A DNA stretch of 64,000 nucleotides, taken from a bacterium. Lineage in GTDB: Bacteria > Sumerlaeota > Sumerlaeia > SLMS01. The position numbers were made by a program, and so were the translations under genes. Numbering within the stretch: position 1 is the first letter of the stretch; each line of letters begins with the position of its first letter. This document shows positions 17,282-25,992 of this stretch, in pieces. Location: NCBI GenBank assembly GCA_016125005.1, contig WGMQ01000012.1, forward strand, positions 62,001-126,000, given 5' to 3'. A model generated the notes under the pieces. The model did no database searches. It had not been told where the DNA came from and was given only the letters and a program-made list of their open reading frames with translations.

Positions 17282-19576
17282 TCATTGGGGAGAAACGAAT
17301 CGGAAACCCAGAAAGCTGCTCCGGTAGTCCGGCGCGTACCTGCTGCGGCGCGCCGACCGCGCGAGCGACGGCCAGTCGCCCCACGACCCGCCGCGGAACA
17401 CGCGGAACGTCCCCTTGATAGGTCCGGTGGGATCGGTTACACTTCCGCCGGGAAGGGAGTCGGCGTACCAGTCCAAACACCACTCCCACAGGTTCCCGTG
17501 CATATCGTGCAATCCCCAGCCGTTTGCCCTCTTACCCCCCACCGGGTGGGTTGTGATGTTTGCGTTGTCGTCGTACCAAGCGTAGTCCCCCAGCATGGAG
17601 TCGCTATCACCGAATGCAAACCTCGTCGCCGTTCCCGCCCGACAGGCGTATTCCCACTGCGCCTCCGTTGGCAGCGCGAACGACTCCCCCGACGCTGCGT
17701 TCAGCCTACCCAGAAACGACGCCGCTGTCGGTACGGGCTTCCCGCTCGGCTGCTCACCCATGATCTCGCTCCAACTCACGTAGTACATCGGATAGTTCCA
17801 CCCTTGGCCGCGTAGCGGCCACGAGAGGTCTGCCTTGTCGCGCTGCTGGGCAACTGTCGTTCCCATGATCGCCTTCCATTGCGCCTGGGTCACCGACGTC
17901 TCACTCATCCAGAAACCCTTTGTCAGGGTCACACGGGTCTGTGGACCCTCATTCTTGTCTCTCCCTGATTCACCGCCAATGCCGAACAATCCTGATGGTG
18001 ACCCCATGATGAAGTCCCCGGGTGGACACCAACGAAACGCGAACTCCACACCGTTCACCGTGATCGTTGCACGATCACCTGCCTTGGCACCCGGACGGGA
18101 AATGGCCGATTCGATTGTTCGAGAAGGCGGCTGAACGGTCGGAACTGGAACCGCGGGCGGGACCACCGTCGGCGGCACTGGCTTGCTGGTCGAAACCGCC
18201 GGTTCAGAGGCCGGGAGTACCAACGGCGGCCTTGTCGTCGAAGAAAGTTCCTTCCAAGCCACGGTGTGGAAGTAGTACCGCAGGCGCGGGTTCTCCGGGT
18301 CCAGCGCCTCGATTTCAGTGAGAAGGCGTTCGCGGCGGTCCTGAGGCCAGTCGCGGAGGGCGGCGGTGACGGCGGGGAGCAGGTCGGCGATGGCGTCGTC
18401 GTGGGCGGCGGCGGCTCCGATGCGGAGGCGGGCGAGGCGGATGCGTTCGGTAAGGGCGGCCTCGGCGGCTTGGCGTTCCGCCGCGGCGGCGCGGGCCTGG
18501 GCTTCCTGCGCGGCGCGGCGATAGGCCTCGGCTTCCGCCTGTTCGCGGGCGGATTCGTCGGCGCGGCGGCGCGCTTCCTCATCGGCGACACGTCGCGCGG
18601 TCCACTTCCCTTCGTCGAAGGCGAGGGGGAGGTGTTCGGCGTCGGATTCGAGGTTGCGGGTGATGCCGGGGGGATGGCCCACGTGGGGGTTGTTGGCGCG
18701 AATCCAGGCGCGGACGTGTTGGTCCACATAGCCAGCAAGGGCGCCGACGCGAAGGAAGCCGGTGTCGTCGGTGGGGGCAGCGCCGCGAAGCCCCTTGAGC
18801 ACGCCGGAGGTGAAGACGCCGTTTTGCGCCACGGGGTCGTCGTAGGAATAGCCTTCGGCGACGGTGGCGAAGAGGGCGGCGAAGCCCTCGGCCTTTCCCA
18901 TCTCGGTGGCGAAGAGGGCGGCGAAGCCCTCGGCCTTTCCCATCTCGGCGGCGAGGGAGGGGTTGAGGCCGCCGCCGATGCGCTTGACCTCGCCGGAGTC
19001 GAGCCGTTCGCGGCAGGTGTCGATGAGGAGGAGGCGGCGCCGGACGTCGGCGGGGCGCATGAGCCCGCCCTTGAGTTCGGCGAAGGGGATGGCGCTGGTG
19101 GTGGCGATGCGGCGGGCGCTGTCGGTGGCAAGGAAGTAGTGGGCGCCGCCGACCTCGAAGCCGTGGGTGGAAACGGTGGCAACCATGAGGCCGTCGGGGC
19201 GGGCCATGTCGGCGAACTCGACGATGGCGAGGCCGATTTCCGTGCGCGAGCCACCGTGGCAGGTGGCACCCGCTTCGCGCAGCCGTTCGAGGCGCTCGGC
19301 GGACTCGGGTTTGCGCGGCGCCCCGCCGAGGCAGAGGATGACCTGCTCGAAGGGGATAAGGTGCAGCTCCGCGGCGAAGGTCCATGCCAGATCCACGGCG
19401 TCGTCGACCGCGTAGGGGATCGGCGCCAGGTTGCGGTCGATGGTGAACTGGCCGACACCGACGAACAGCCCGGTGGAATGGGCCGCGTCGAAGCCGTTCT
19501 CGCGCTGCAAAGGCGGCGTGAGCGGGGAGACGGACAGGTCGCGGCGGAGGGGGGACGGCCCCGGCACGTCGGGCAT
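17282..19576 (-). CDS. Orthocaspase (C14 peptidase) fused to formylglycine-generating-enzyme-like domain
   Basis: Predicted 764-residue two-domain protein, numbered from the ATG at 19576. Residues about 33-300 form a caspase-fold peptidase with His138 (VSTHGFEV) and Cys188 (LLLIDTCRE) as catalytic dyad. Residues 211-238 are an exact double copy of EMGKAEGFAALFAT. Then come an Ala/Glu/Arg-rich coiled coil (about 310-390), a Pro/Val linker and a C-terminal SUMF1/FGE-sulfatase domain (about 505-764) with PGDFIMGSPSG, LPTEAQWEYACRAGT, GLHDMHGNLWEWC and FRVFRGGSWGD. Such domains often bind ligands rather than act as oxidases. A start at 19753 is possible but adds an unconserved leader and leaves almost no promoter space. 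No signal peptide is visible. Confidence 0.85.
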   Translation of the reverse strand: MPDVPGPSPLRRDLSVSPLTPPLQRENGFDAAHSTGLFVGVGQFTIDRNLAPIPYAVDDAVDLAWTFAAELHLIPFEQVILCLGGAPRKPESAERLERLREAGATCHGGSRTEIGLAIVEFADMARPDGLMVATVSTHGFEVGGAHYFLATDSARRIATTSAIPFAELKGGLMRPADVRRRLLLIDTCRERLDSGEVKRIGGGLNPSLAAEMGKAEGFAALFATEMGKAEGFAALFATVAEGYSYDDPVAQNGVFTSGVLKGLRGAAPTDDTGFLRVGALAGYVDQHVRAWIRANNPHVGHPPGITRNLESDAEHLPLAFDEGKWTARRVADEEARRRADESAREQAEAEAYRRAAQEAQARAAAAERQAAEAALTERIRLARLRIGAAAAHDDAIADLLPAVTAALRDWPQDRRERLLTEIEALDPENPRLRYYFHTVAWKELSSTTRPPLVLPASEPAVSTSKPVPPTVVPPAVPVPTVQPPSRTIESAISRPGAKAGDRATITVNGVEFAFRWCPPGDFIMGSPSGLFGIGGESGRDKNEGPQTRVTLTKGFWMSETSVTQAQWKAIMGTTVAQQRDKADLSWPLRGQGWNYPMYYVSWSEIMGEQPSGKPVPTAASFLGRLNAASGESFALPTEAQWEYACRAGTATRFAFGDSDSMLGDYAWYDDNANITTHPVGGKRANGWGLHDMHGNLWEWCLDWYADSLPGGSVTDPTGPIKGTFRVFRGGSWGDWPSLARSARRSRYAPDYRSSFLGFRFVSPQ
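18863..18946. repeat. Perfect 42-bp tandem duplication inside the caspase domain
   Basis: Bases 18863-18904 and 18905-18946 are identical. The 42-bp unit is in frame and adds 14 residues just after the catalytic-Cys strand of the caspase domain. Complete identity including synonymous positions points to a recent slippage or duplication event. Confidence 0.95.
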
Positions 19577-19792
19577 GGGGGTTCCATCGGCTGGCAATGA
19601 TGACTGACAGCGAAAGGCTGGCGCGTGGCGGCGGAATGTTGCAACAGGGAAATGTGAGGATGATGGGAAGGATACAGAACATCGGGGAATCGCGCTGCCG
19701 CATTCGGCCTTCCAGTTGAATTGAGCCTTGCCATCGCAGAGGCACGCCGTCATCTTCTGGTTAACTTTCCTCCAAGGGAATCATGACTGGCC

Positions 19793-22345
19793 GTGGCACC
19801 GGGAACCCAGAAGGTTGGAAACTTTGAGCTGAACCTTGAGCAGCGGGGCGTGAGACTGACGCGCGCGGGGAACTCCGGCGTGACAGTGCGCCCGATTGTC
19901 AGCTTCTTCCTCACGGAAGCGGGCAAGCAGCGGATGCCGTTTCTCTTCACGAGCATGATCCCGGCGGACGGCGGCGGCGTGGAGTTGATGGGGCACTGCA
20001 CCGAGGAGGTGTCGCTCTCCGTCTACATCAAGCCGGTCGCCAAGATGGATGCGCTGGAAACGACCATCAAGATCATCAACGCCAGCCGCGCATTCCAGAT
20101 GCGTGTGACAATGGAAATGACGCTCACCGGCGAGGCAGAACCGCGCTGGATGATCCCTGGTTTCTTCTACGGCGAGAATCGTCCCGATGGCGCAGCCCGT
20201 GTGTATCCCGCCTTTTCCGAGGTGAACCGCGATCCGAGGCGATTTGTCTCGAACCACTGGGCCTTCCGCTCGGACCGCGCCGCCGTGCCGGTGGTTTGCG
20301 GGTGGACTTATGGATGCTTCGCTTGGGTGGCCACCGAGGGTCAGTTTGGACGCTCGCAGGAAGCCCCCGAGGGCGTGGGCCTTTCCGGTCTCCGCTTCCA
20401 GTGCCAGGATGGTCAGCCGGTCCTCGGCGCGGACTTCCCCTATCAGGAAACTCCGGTCAAGTATTCATTCTGCCACGAAGACAAGAACGAGCCCGAGGAA
20501 GTGTTCGTTTTCCTGCCGGAGAACACGCCCATGCGGGTGTCGGCGCTGGTTGGCTTTGGCGCGCCCATGATGGACGCCTACGCAGCGGTGCTACGCGGCT
20601 GGGAGGAGCGATACAAGGAACTGCACCCCGCTTCGTCCTACATTCCGCAAGAGTACGCGGAAAGCGTCGCGCATCTGGGATTGCTCCGCTGGCACTACGA
20701 CGGGGGACACGGCGCGATCTACGAGACCACGTCCTTCGAACATCAGGTCGGGCGCCGCCGCACGGAGCGTGATCCGGCGATCATGCACGTGGGCTGGATG
20801 GGCGGGACCTTGTCGGCGTTCACACTCCTGAAGGCGGGTCGCGATTCGGGGCACGCGGAGTCGGTAACGGCCGGCGTGGCGGTTATGAACAAGATCACGG
20901 CGCAGCTCTCCCCCGCCGGCACGATCTTTCCTGCCTGGGCGGAAGAAACCGGTTGGGCGTGCAGCTACGGCCCAGAGGACGGCACGGCCCATTCGCGAAC
21001 CATCGCCGAGGCGGTGACTTTCATCCTGCGATCCTTGGCGCTGGAACTGCGACACAATGCCTCGCACCCACAGTGGCTTGAGGCGGCCGTTCAGTCGCTC
21101 AACTACGCCGTCGGCGCCCAGCGCGAGGACGGTGCCTTTCCTGTTTACTACGATTTGGCGACGGGTCGACCCACGAACTACGAAGGAACGGGCGGCATTG
21201 CCTGGGTGGCCGCGATGGCGATCGGCGCGGCGATCCTGCACAAGCCCCATTACCTGGAAGTGGCGATTCGCGGAGCCGATTACTACTCGCGCCTTGTGAC
21301 CAGCCATGAACTTTGGGGCGCCGCCGAGGATCAGGCCTTTGTCCCGACGTCCGACGACGCGCACTGGGCCCTGATCGGATATATGGCGCTGTACGAGGCA
21401 GACCGGAATCTGAAGTGGTTGGCGCTGGCAAAACGCGCCGCCAACCTGGCGCTCAGCTGGCGATTCGCACACAATGTCGCGTTCGGCAATCACACGCTGC
21501 TGGGCCGCTATGGACTCAGGACGGTCGGCGGGGACATCAACTCGGTCGCGACGCCGGTGCTGGGCGTCTACGGGCTTGTGAGCTACGTGGAAATGCGCAA
21601 GTTGAGCGCGTTCCTTGGTGATCCTTACTATCAGCAAAAGGCTGACGAGGGGCGTGCCTTTGCGACGCAGATGGTGGCCTTGGACGATGGCCATTGGAAT
21701 GCGCGCGCGGGCATGGTGCTGGGAAACGTCCATCACACCGACTTCATGCAGCCGAAGGGCACCGTGGAGCCGATCAGCATGAGCCTCTCGGCCAGTCTGG
21801 TCAAGTATGCGGAATTGCACGCAAGGCAGTTGGATCTGGGCAAGGCGTTGCTGGCTCCTGTGACCGCCGCCGAGTTGGAAGCAGAGTACGAGAAGGCGCC
21901 GCGGGCCTATGCGGATTTCGCCCTTGAGGGACATGCGACCTCGTCGCTTGGCATGGGCATGCTCGGGGGAGGACTTGGCGCTTCACCGGTGGCCCCACCG
22001 GAAGAATCCTCCGCGGGCATCGCGAGTCTGCTGGGACTCGGATCGGGCGCCAATCCGCGGCAGAGCCGCACCTCGGGTGAGCAGAACCTTGGGCGGATTT
22101 TCCCGTCCGGGACCGACAACCCCGTCGCCGCGATGCTCGGGCTTGGCGATTCGTCCTCCCGCCGCACACCGCTCCCGACGCGGGGACAGCCGAACCCGCG
22201 CGGTAATTCACGGGCCGAGCCCGATGCGCCTGTGCCGCCACCGGCGGCCACCCCGCAGCCTTTCCCCAACACCGCGTTCCCCAACATCCCGTCGGTGGAC
22301 GAGGGGGGCGGCGACGACGTGGAAATCAAGTACAAGATATTCTGA
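19793..22345 (+). CDS. Alpha/alpha-toroid (six-hairpin glycosidase-like) protein of unknown specificity
   Basis: A long protein (850 residues from a GTG start). The N-terminal part (about 1-290) is beta-rich, with segments such as PWFFYG-like IPGFFYGENRPDG. The central part (about 300-690) has helix-hairpin repeats in the style of six-hairpin glycosidases (GIAWVAAMAIGAAIL, DDAHWALIGYMALYEA). The C-terminal tail (about 715-850) is Gly/Pro/Ser-rich. No standard signal peptide is seen. It may degrade or bind a polysaccharide, but I cannot name a GH family or catalytic acids. The start is uncertain because the 5' region is short. It diverges from the caspase-FGE gene. Confidence 0.7.
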   Translation: MAPGTQKVGNFELNLEQRGVRLTRAGNSGVTVRPIVSFFLTEAGKQRMPFLFTSMIPADGGGVELMGHCTEEVSLSVYIKPVAKMDALETTIKIINASRAFQMRVTMEMTLTGEAEPRWMIPGFFYGENRPDGAARVYPAFSEVNRDPRRFVSNHWAFRSDRAAVPVVCGWTYGCFAWVATEGQFGRSQEAPEGVGLSGLRFQCQDGQPVLGADFPYQETPVKYSFCHEDKNEPEEVFVFLPENTPMRVSALVGFGAPMMDAYAAVLRGWEERYKELHPASSYIPQEYAESVAHLGLLRWHYDGGHGAIYETTSFEHQVGRRRTERDPAIMHVGWMGGTLSAFTLLKAGRDSGHAESVTAGVAVMNKITAQLSPAGTIFPAWAEETGWACSYGPEDGTAHSRTIAEAVTFILRSLALELRHNASHPQWLEAAVQSLNYAVGAQREDGAFPVYYDLATGRPTNYEGTGGIAWVAAMAIGAAILHKPHYLEVAIRGADYYSRLVTSHELWGAAEDQAFVPTSDDAHWALIGYMALYEADRNLKWLALAKRAANLALSWRFAHNVAFGNHTLLGRYGLRTVGGDINSVATPVLGVYGLVSYVEMRKLSAFLGDPYYQQKADEGRAFATQMVALDDGHWNARAGMVLGNVHHTDFMQPKGTVEPISMSLSASLVKYAELHARQLDLGKALLAPVTAAELEAEYEKAPRAYADFALEGHATSSLGMGMLGGGLGASPVAPPEESSAGIASLLGLGSGANPRQSRTSGEQNLGRIFPSGTDNPVAAMLGLGDSSSRRTPLPTRGQPNPRGNSRAEPDAPVPPPAATPQPFPNTAFPNIPSVDEGGGDDVEIKYKIF

Positions 22346-22505
22346 CCGCAGGCCCCTTTTGGCAAACCGCGGTGGTTCTCATCCAGTCCCATTCACACGG
22401 ATGGGATGTGGTCCCGCTCGGCACACGCAGAAACGGTATGATGTTTGTTTCCGAAGTGACGAAGGGTGCTCCGCCCAAGCCCTGTCCGATTGGAGTTTCG
22501 AAACG

Positions 22506-24029
22506 ATGATCCGCAGCCGTCTCGCCCTCGTACTGCTCTGTGCCGGCATTCTTTCTGTCGGCGGGAATCTTCCGGGACAATCAGCCCAAACGTCGCTGGA
22601 CGCGCGCACTTATATTGAGGTCGCGCACCGGGTCCTGCCGGGAGTGGTCAACATCTCCATCGAGGCCCGAGATGTCCCAAAGACCGCTGGCCCTCCCGTG
22701 GACAACTTCGACGACATGATCCGGTTCTATCAGGACCAGCGCGGCCTGGGACGCTCCCTTGGTCTTTCGTCGGGCTCGGGCGTCCTGACCCGCACTGAGT
22801 CGGGCAAAGGTTACGTGGTGACCAACAATCACGTCGTGGATTCCCACAGTGACGAGACCCAGATTCGCCTGACCTTTCATACGCTCACCCCGGGCACGAC
22901 GGACTACAGCAACACGACCGAGATCGTCGGCGATCAGGTGCGCATCCTCGGCAAGGACAAGCTCAGCGATCTGGCGGTGATCGAGTTCGACATGCCGGAG
23001 GATTTCAAGCCGACGGTGGTCGAATGGGGGGACTCAGACGCGGCGGAGATTGGGGAGAACGTCGTGGCTCTCGGCAACCCACTTGAACTGAACCATACGG
23101 TCACCACCGGGATCATCTCGGGCAAGTCCCGCTATCTGGGTCAGCAGATTTCCCTGGAGAAGTTGCTCCAGACCAACGCCGTGATTCAGCCGGGCAACAG
23201 CGGCGGACCTCTTGTGAATCTGGATGGCAAAATCCTCGGCATCAACAACGCGATCGCCAGCCGCAACGGACTCTGGCAGGGGACGAGCTTTGCCATCCCC
23301 AGCAACGATGCCAAGCGAATCACCGACGCGCTGATCGAGCGGGGCCGCGTCAGCAGAGGCTATCTGGGTGTGACGATGAAGGATGTCTACATGGTCCCCC
23401 CCGAGGAACTGGCCAAATACGAGATCCAGCGTGACCAGGGTGGTGTCTATATCTGGACCGTCGTGCGTAACAGCCCCGCCGACATCGCTGGTGTGCACAC
23501 GAAGGACATCGTCGTCGCGATCGACGGCGAGGTGGTCCGTAGCTCCGACGAGATGCTCCAGTCGATTGCTCGGAAGGCGGTGGACAGTTCGGTCACGGTC
23601 AAGCTGTTGCGTCTGAATGAAGAAGAGAAGCCCATGACGTTGACCGTGACGGCACGGCTGGGCGAGCGCCCGGCCGAAGAAATCATCACGGAAATGCACC
23701 GGGACGAGCAGAACTCCAACGAGATGATTCCCAAGATCCAGATTGATCCGTCGGCGCCGGTGTCGCGGAAGGACCTGGGGCTGGCACTCGACGATTGGTA
23801 TGACGACAAGACGAAGGAAGCGGGGCTGGAGGTCAAATCCGTGGCGCCCGGATCACCGGCCGACGGTGCCGGGCTGGAAGTTGGCGACGTGATCACGTCG
23901 GTGGCGGGTCGTCCGGTTCGTAGTCTCGGTGACTTCCGCGCCGCGCTTTCGGCCCTCGGCACCACCGTAGACGTGCAGGTCATGGTCAAGCGGCAGGGAG
24001 TCCAGCTCCCTGTCATCGTCAAGCAGTGA
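22506..24029 (+). CDS. HtrA/DegP-like periplasmic serine protease with two PDZ domains
   Basis: A 507-residue secreted protease/chaperone for misfolded envelope proteins. The signal peptide is at about 1-28. The trypsin-like domain has the triad His109 (TNNHVV), Asp155 (LSDLAV) and Ser232 (QPGNSGGPL). PDZ1 spans about 280-390 (YLGVTMKD ... NSPADIAGVHTKDIVVAIDGE) and PDZ2 about 415-505 (SPADGAGLEVGDVI). I start at ATG 22506, just before the signal sequence. The longer open frame upstream overlaps the previous gene. A TATGAT at 22437 could be a -10 box, but no good -35 is visible. MoxR follows 31 bp after the stop, so it may lead the Bat cluster. Confidence 0.93.
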   Translation: MIRSRLALVLLCAGILSVGGNLPGQSAQTSLDARTYIEVAHRVLPGVVNISIEARDVPKTAGPPVDNFDDMIRFYQDQRGLGRSLGLSSGSGVLTRTESGKGYVVTNNHVVDSHSDETQIRLTFHTLTPGTTDYSNTTEIVGDQVRILGKDKLSDLAVIEFDMPEDFKPTVVEWGDSDAAEIGENVVALGNPLELNHTVTTGIISGKSRYLGQQISLEKLLQTNAVIQPGNSGGPLVNLDGKILGINNAIASRNGLWQGTSFAIPSNDAKRITDALIERGRVSRGYLGVTMKDVYMVPPEELAKYEIQRDQGGVYIWTVVRNSPADIAGVHTKDIVVAIDGEVVRSSDEMLQSIARKAVDSSVTVKLLRLNEEEKPMTLTVTARLGERPAEEIITEMHRDEQNSNEMIPKIQIDPSAPVSRKDLGLALDDWYDDKTKEAGLEVKSVAPGSPADGAGLEVGDVITSVAGRPVRSLGDFRAALSALGTTVDVQVMVKRQGVQLPVIVKQ

Positions 24030-24060
24030 CACTCTACCATCACAGGATGAAGAACGCATC

Positions 24061-25095
24061 ATGAGCGTTGATATCGCACAGATCACCCAGGAAGTCGAGA
24101 CGCACAGTGCCCTTGTGGAGCAGCTGGCGACCGAAATGGCGAAGGTTGTGGTGGGACAGCGCGCCATGGTTGATCGACTGATCATCGGCCTGCTGGCCAA
24201 CAGCCACGTTTTGCTGGAGGGTGTCCCGGGCCTGGCGAAGACGCTGACCTGCAAGACGCTCGCGACCTGTATAGACGCGAAGTTTTCCCGCATCCAGTTC
24301 ACGCCGGACCTTCTGCCAGCAGACTTGATCGGCACACTGATTTACAACCAGAAGGAGCAGAGCTTCGAGCCCCGCCTCGGCCCGATCTTCTCCAACATCG
24401 TGCTGGCGGACGAAATCAACCGCGCACCTGCCAAGGTCCAGTCAGCCCTCCTCGAATGCATGCAGGAGCGCCAGGTCACCATCGGTGATCGCACCTATCC
24501 GCTGGAGGACCCCTTCATGGTCCTCGCCACCCAGAATCCCATCGAGCAGGAAGGCACTTATCCGCTCCCCGAGGCACAGGTCGACCGCTTCCTATTCAAG
24601 CTCCAGATCAATTACCCTTCGCGTACCGAGGAGGCAGGCATCCTGGAGACGATGACCTCGGTGGCGAACCCGGGAGGTGCCTTCGGGACCCTGCCCAAGC
24701 CCCAGCCGGTGATCTCTCCCGATCGCGTCCGTGCGGCGCGCAAGGTGATCGACGGGATATACATCGACGAGAAGGTGAAGGCCTACATTCTGGACCTGGT
24801 TTCTGCGACCCGCTACCCGGACCAGTTCAAGCTGACCTTCAAGTCGAAGGATGGTCGGAAGCTGGATCAGGTCATCCAGATGGGCGCCAGCCCACGCGCC
24901 TCCATCGCATTGGTGATCGCAGCCAAGGCCCATGCCTTCCTGCGTCACCGCGGCCACGTCACACCGGACGACGTGAAGGCCATCGGCCCGGACGTGCTTC
25001 GCCACCGCATCATGACCACCTTCGAGGCTGAGGCCGAAGAGCTGACGCATGACATGGTGGTTCGTCAGATTTTCGACCAGGTCCAGGTGCCGTAA
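24061..25095 (+). CDS. MoxR-family AAA+ ATPase
   Basis: A 344-residue cytoplasmic AAA+ chaperone thought to remodel or activate the VWA-domain proteins encoded downstream. Walker A is GVPGLAKT (54-61), Walker B is IVLADE (113-118), the sensor region is ATQNP, and EQEGTYPLPEAQVDRF is the MoxR hallmark after it. The C-terminal lid carries GASPRASIAL. It opens the conserved MoxR-DUF58-Bat order and is followed by the DUF58 gene after 9 bp. GTATAGAC at 24269 encodes CID with the rare ATA codon. It is the first octamer after a 14.5-kb stretch with none. Confidence 0.95.
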   Translation: MSVDIAQITQEVETHSALVEQLATEMAKVVVGQRAMVDRLIIGLLANSHVLLEGVPGLAKTLTCKTLATCIDAKFSRIQFTPDLLPADLIGTLIYNQKEQSFEPRLGPIFSNIVLADEINRAPAKVQSALLECMQERQVTIGDRTYPLEDPFMVLATQNPIEQEGTYPLPEAQVDRFLFKLQINYPSRTEEAGILETMTSVANPGGAFGTLPKPQPVISPDRVRAARKVIDGIYIDEKVKAYILDLVSATRYPDQFKLTFKSKDGRKLDQVIQMGASPRASIALVIAAKAHAFLRHRGHVTPDDVKAIGPDVLRHRIMTTFEAEAEELTHDMVVRQIFDQVQVP

Positions 25096-25104
25096 CGCCC
25101 GATC

Positions 25105-25992
25105 ATGCCTATCCCCGAACTGTTGGAAGACTCCGCAGACGTCCGTCGGCTCGAAATCATGACCCGGCGCATCGTCAACAACGTGATGGCCGGTGAGTAT
25201 CACTCGGCCTTCAAGGGGCAGGGCATGGAGTTCAACGAGGTGAAGGAATACAGCCCGGGGGACGATGTGCGCACCATCGACTGGAACGTGACTGCGCGTA
25301 CCGGCGAACCCTTCGTGAAGCGCTACATCGAGCAGCGCGAACTGACGGTGATCTTCGCGGTGGACATCTCGGGGTCGCAACTCTTCGGCTCGCGCAAGCG
25401 CCGCAAGCGTTCCCTCGCGGCAATCATTACTGCGGTGCTGGCCTTCTCCGCCATTCGCAACAACGACCGCGTGGGGCTGATGCTTTTCTCCGACAAGGTC
25501 GAGTGCTACGTGCCGCCGAAGAAGGGTCGCAAGCATGCGCTCCGCGTGGTGCGCGACTTGATTCGCACGCCGGAGAGCCGCGGCACGGACATCACGCTGG
25601 CGCTGCAGACGCTCAACAAGCTCCAGCGTCGCAAGTCCATCGTCTTCCTTCTCTCTGACTTCCAGCAGCCCGACATCCGGCGCGCGCTTTCCGTCACGCG
25701 CTCGCGCCACGACCTAATTGCCATTTCCATCACGGATCCGCGAGAGATCGAGATTCCCTCCGTGGGCCTGCTGACGCTTGAGGATGCGGAGACGGGGGAG
25801 CATCACGTCATCGATACGTCGAGCCGCCGGGTTCGCGAGGAGTTGCAGGCGCGGCTGAAGGCCCGCCGTGAGGAAGCCAAGCGCCTCCTCAGTTCGCTCA
25901 AGATCGATCACATTGAGTTGCGTACCGACCAGGACTTCGCCTCGCCGATCATTAGCTTCTTCACGACGCGCATTCGGAGGAAAGGCGGATGA
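25105..25992 (+). CDS. DUF58 domain protein (VWA-like, Bat operon)
   Basis: A 295-residue protein of the DUF58 family, the usual partner of MoxR. Family marks are the N-terminal GEYHSAFKGQGMEFNEVKEY then SPGDDVRTIDWNVTARTGEP, followed by FAVDISGSQLFGS, a MIDAS-like DxSxS of the VWA fold that could bind a metal. No signal peptide or transmembrane helix is evident, so it probably acts in the cytoplasm next to the membrane. It overlaps the next gene by 4 bp. A second DUF58 protein, which has membrane helices, is encoded at 38464-39687. Confidence 0.92.
   Translation: MPIPELLEDSADVRRLEIMTRRIVNNVMAGEYHSAFKGQGMEFNEVKEYSPGDDVRTIDWNVTARTGEPFVKRYIEQRELTVIFAVDISGSQLFGSRKRRKRSLAAIITAVLAFSAIRNNDRVGLMLFSDKVECYVPPKKGRKHALRVVRDLIRTPESRGTDITLALQTLNKLQRRKSIVFLLSDFQQPDIRRALSVTRSRHDLIAISITDPREIEIPSVGLLTLEDAETGEHHVIDTSSRRVREELQARLKARREEAKRLLSSLKIDHIELRTDQDFASPIISFFTTRIRRKGG

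Noticed and set aside
15496-19734. Long antisense open frames opposite ftsZ and the caspase gene
   Set aside because: They are shadows caused by GC-rich third positions. The proteins read as low-complexity Gly/Arg/Ala strings with no motifs, while the opposite strand encodes well-conserved domains.
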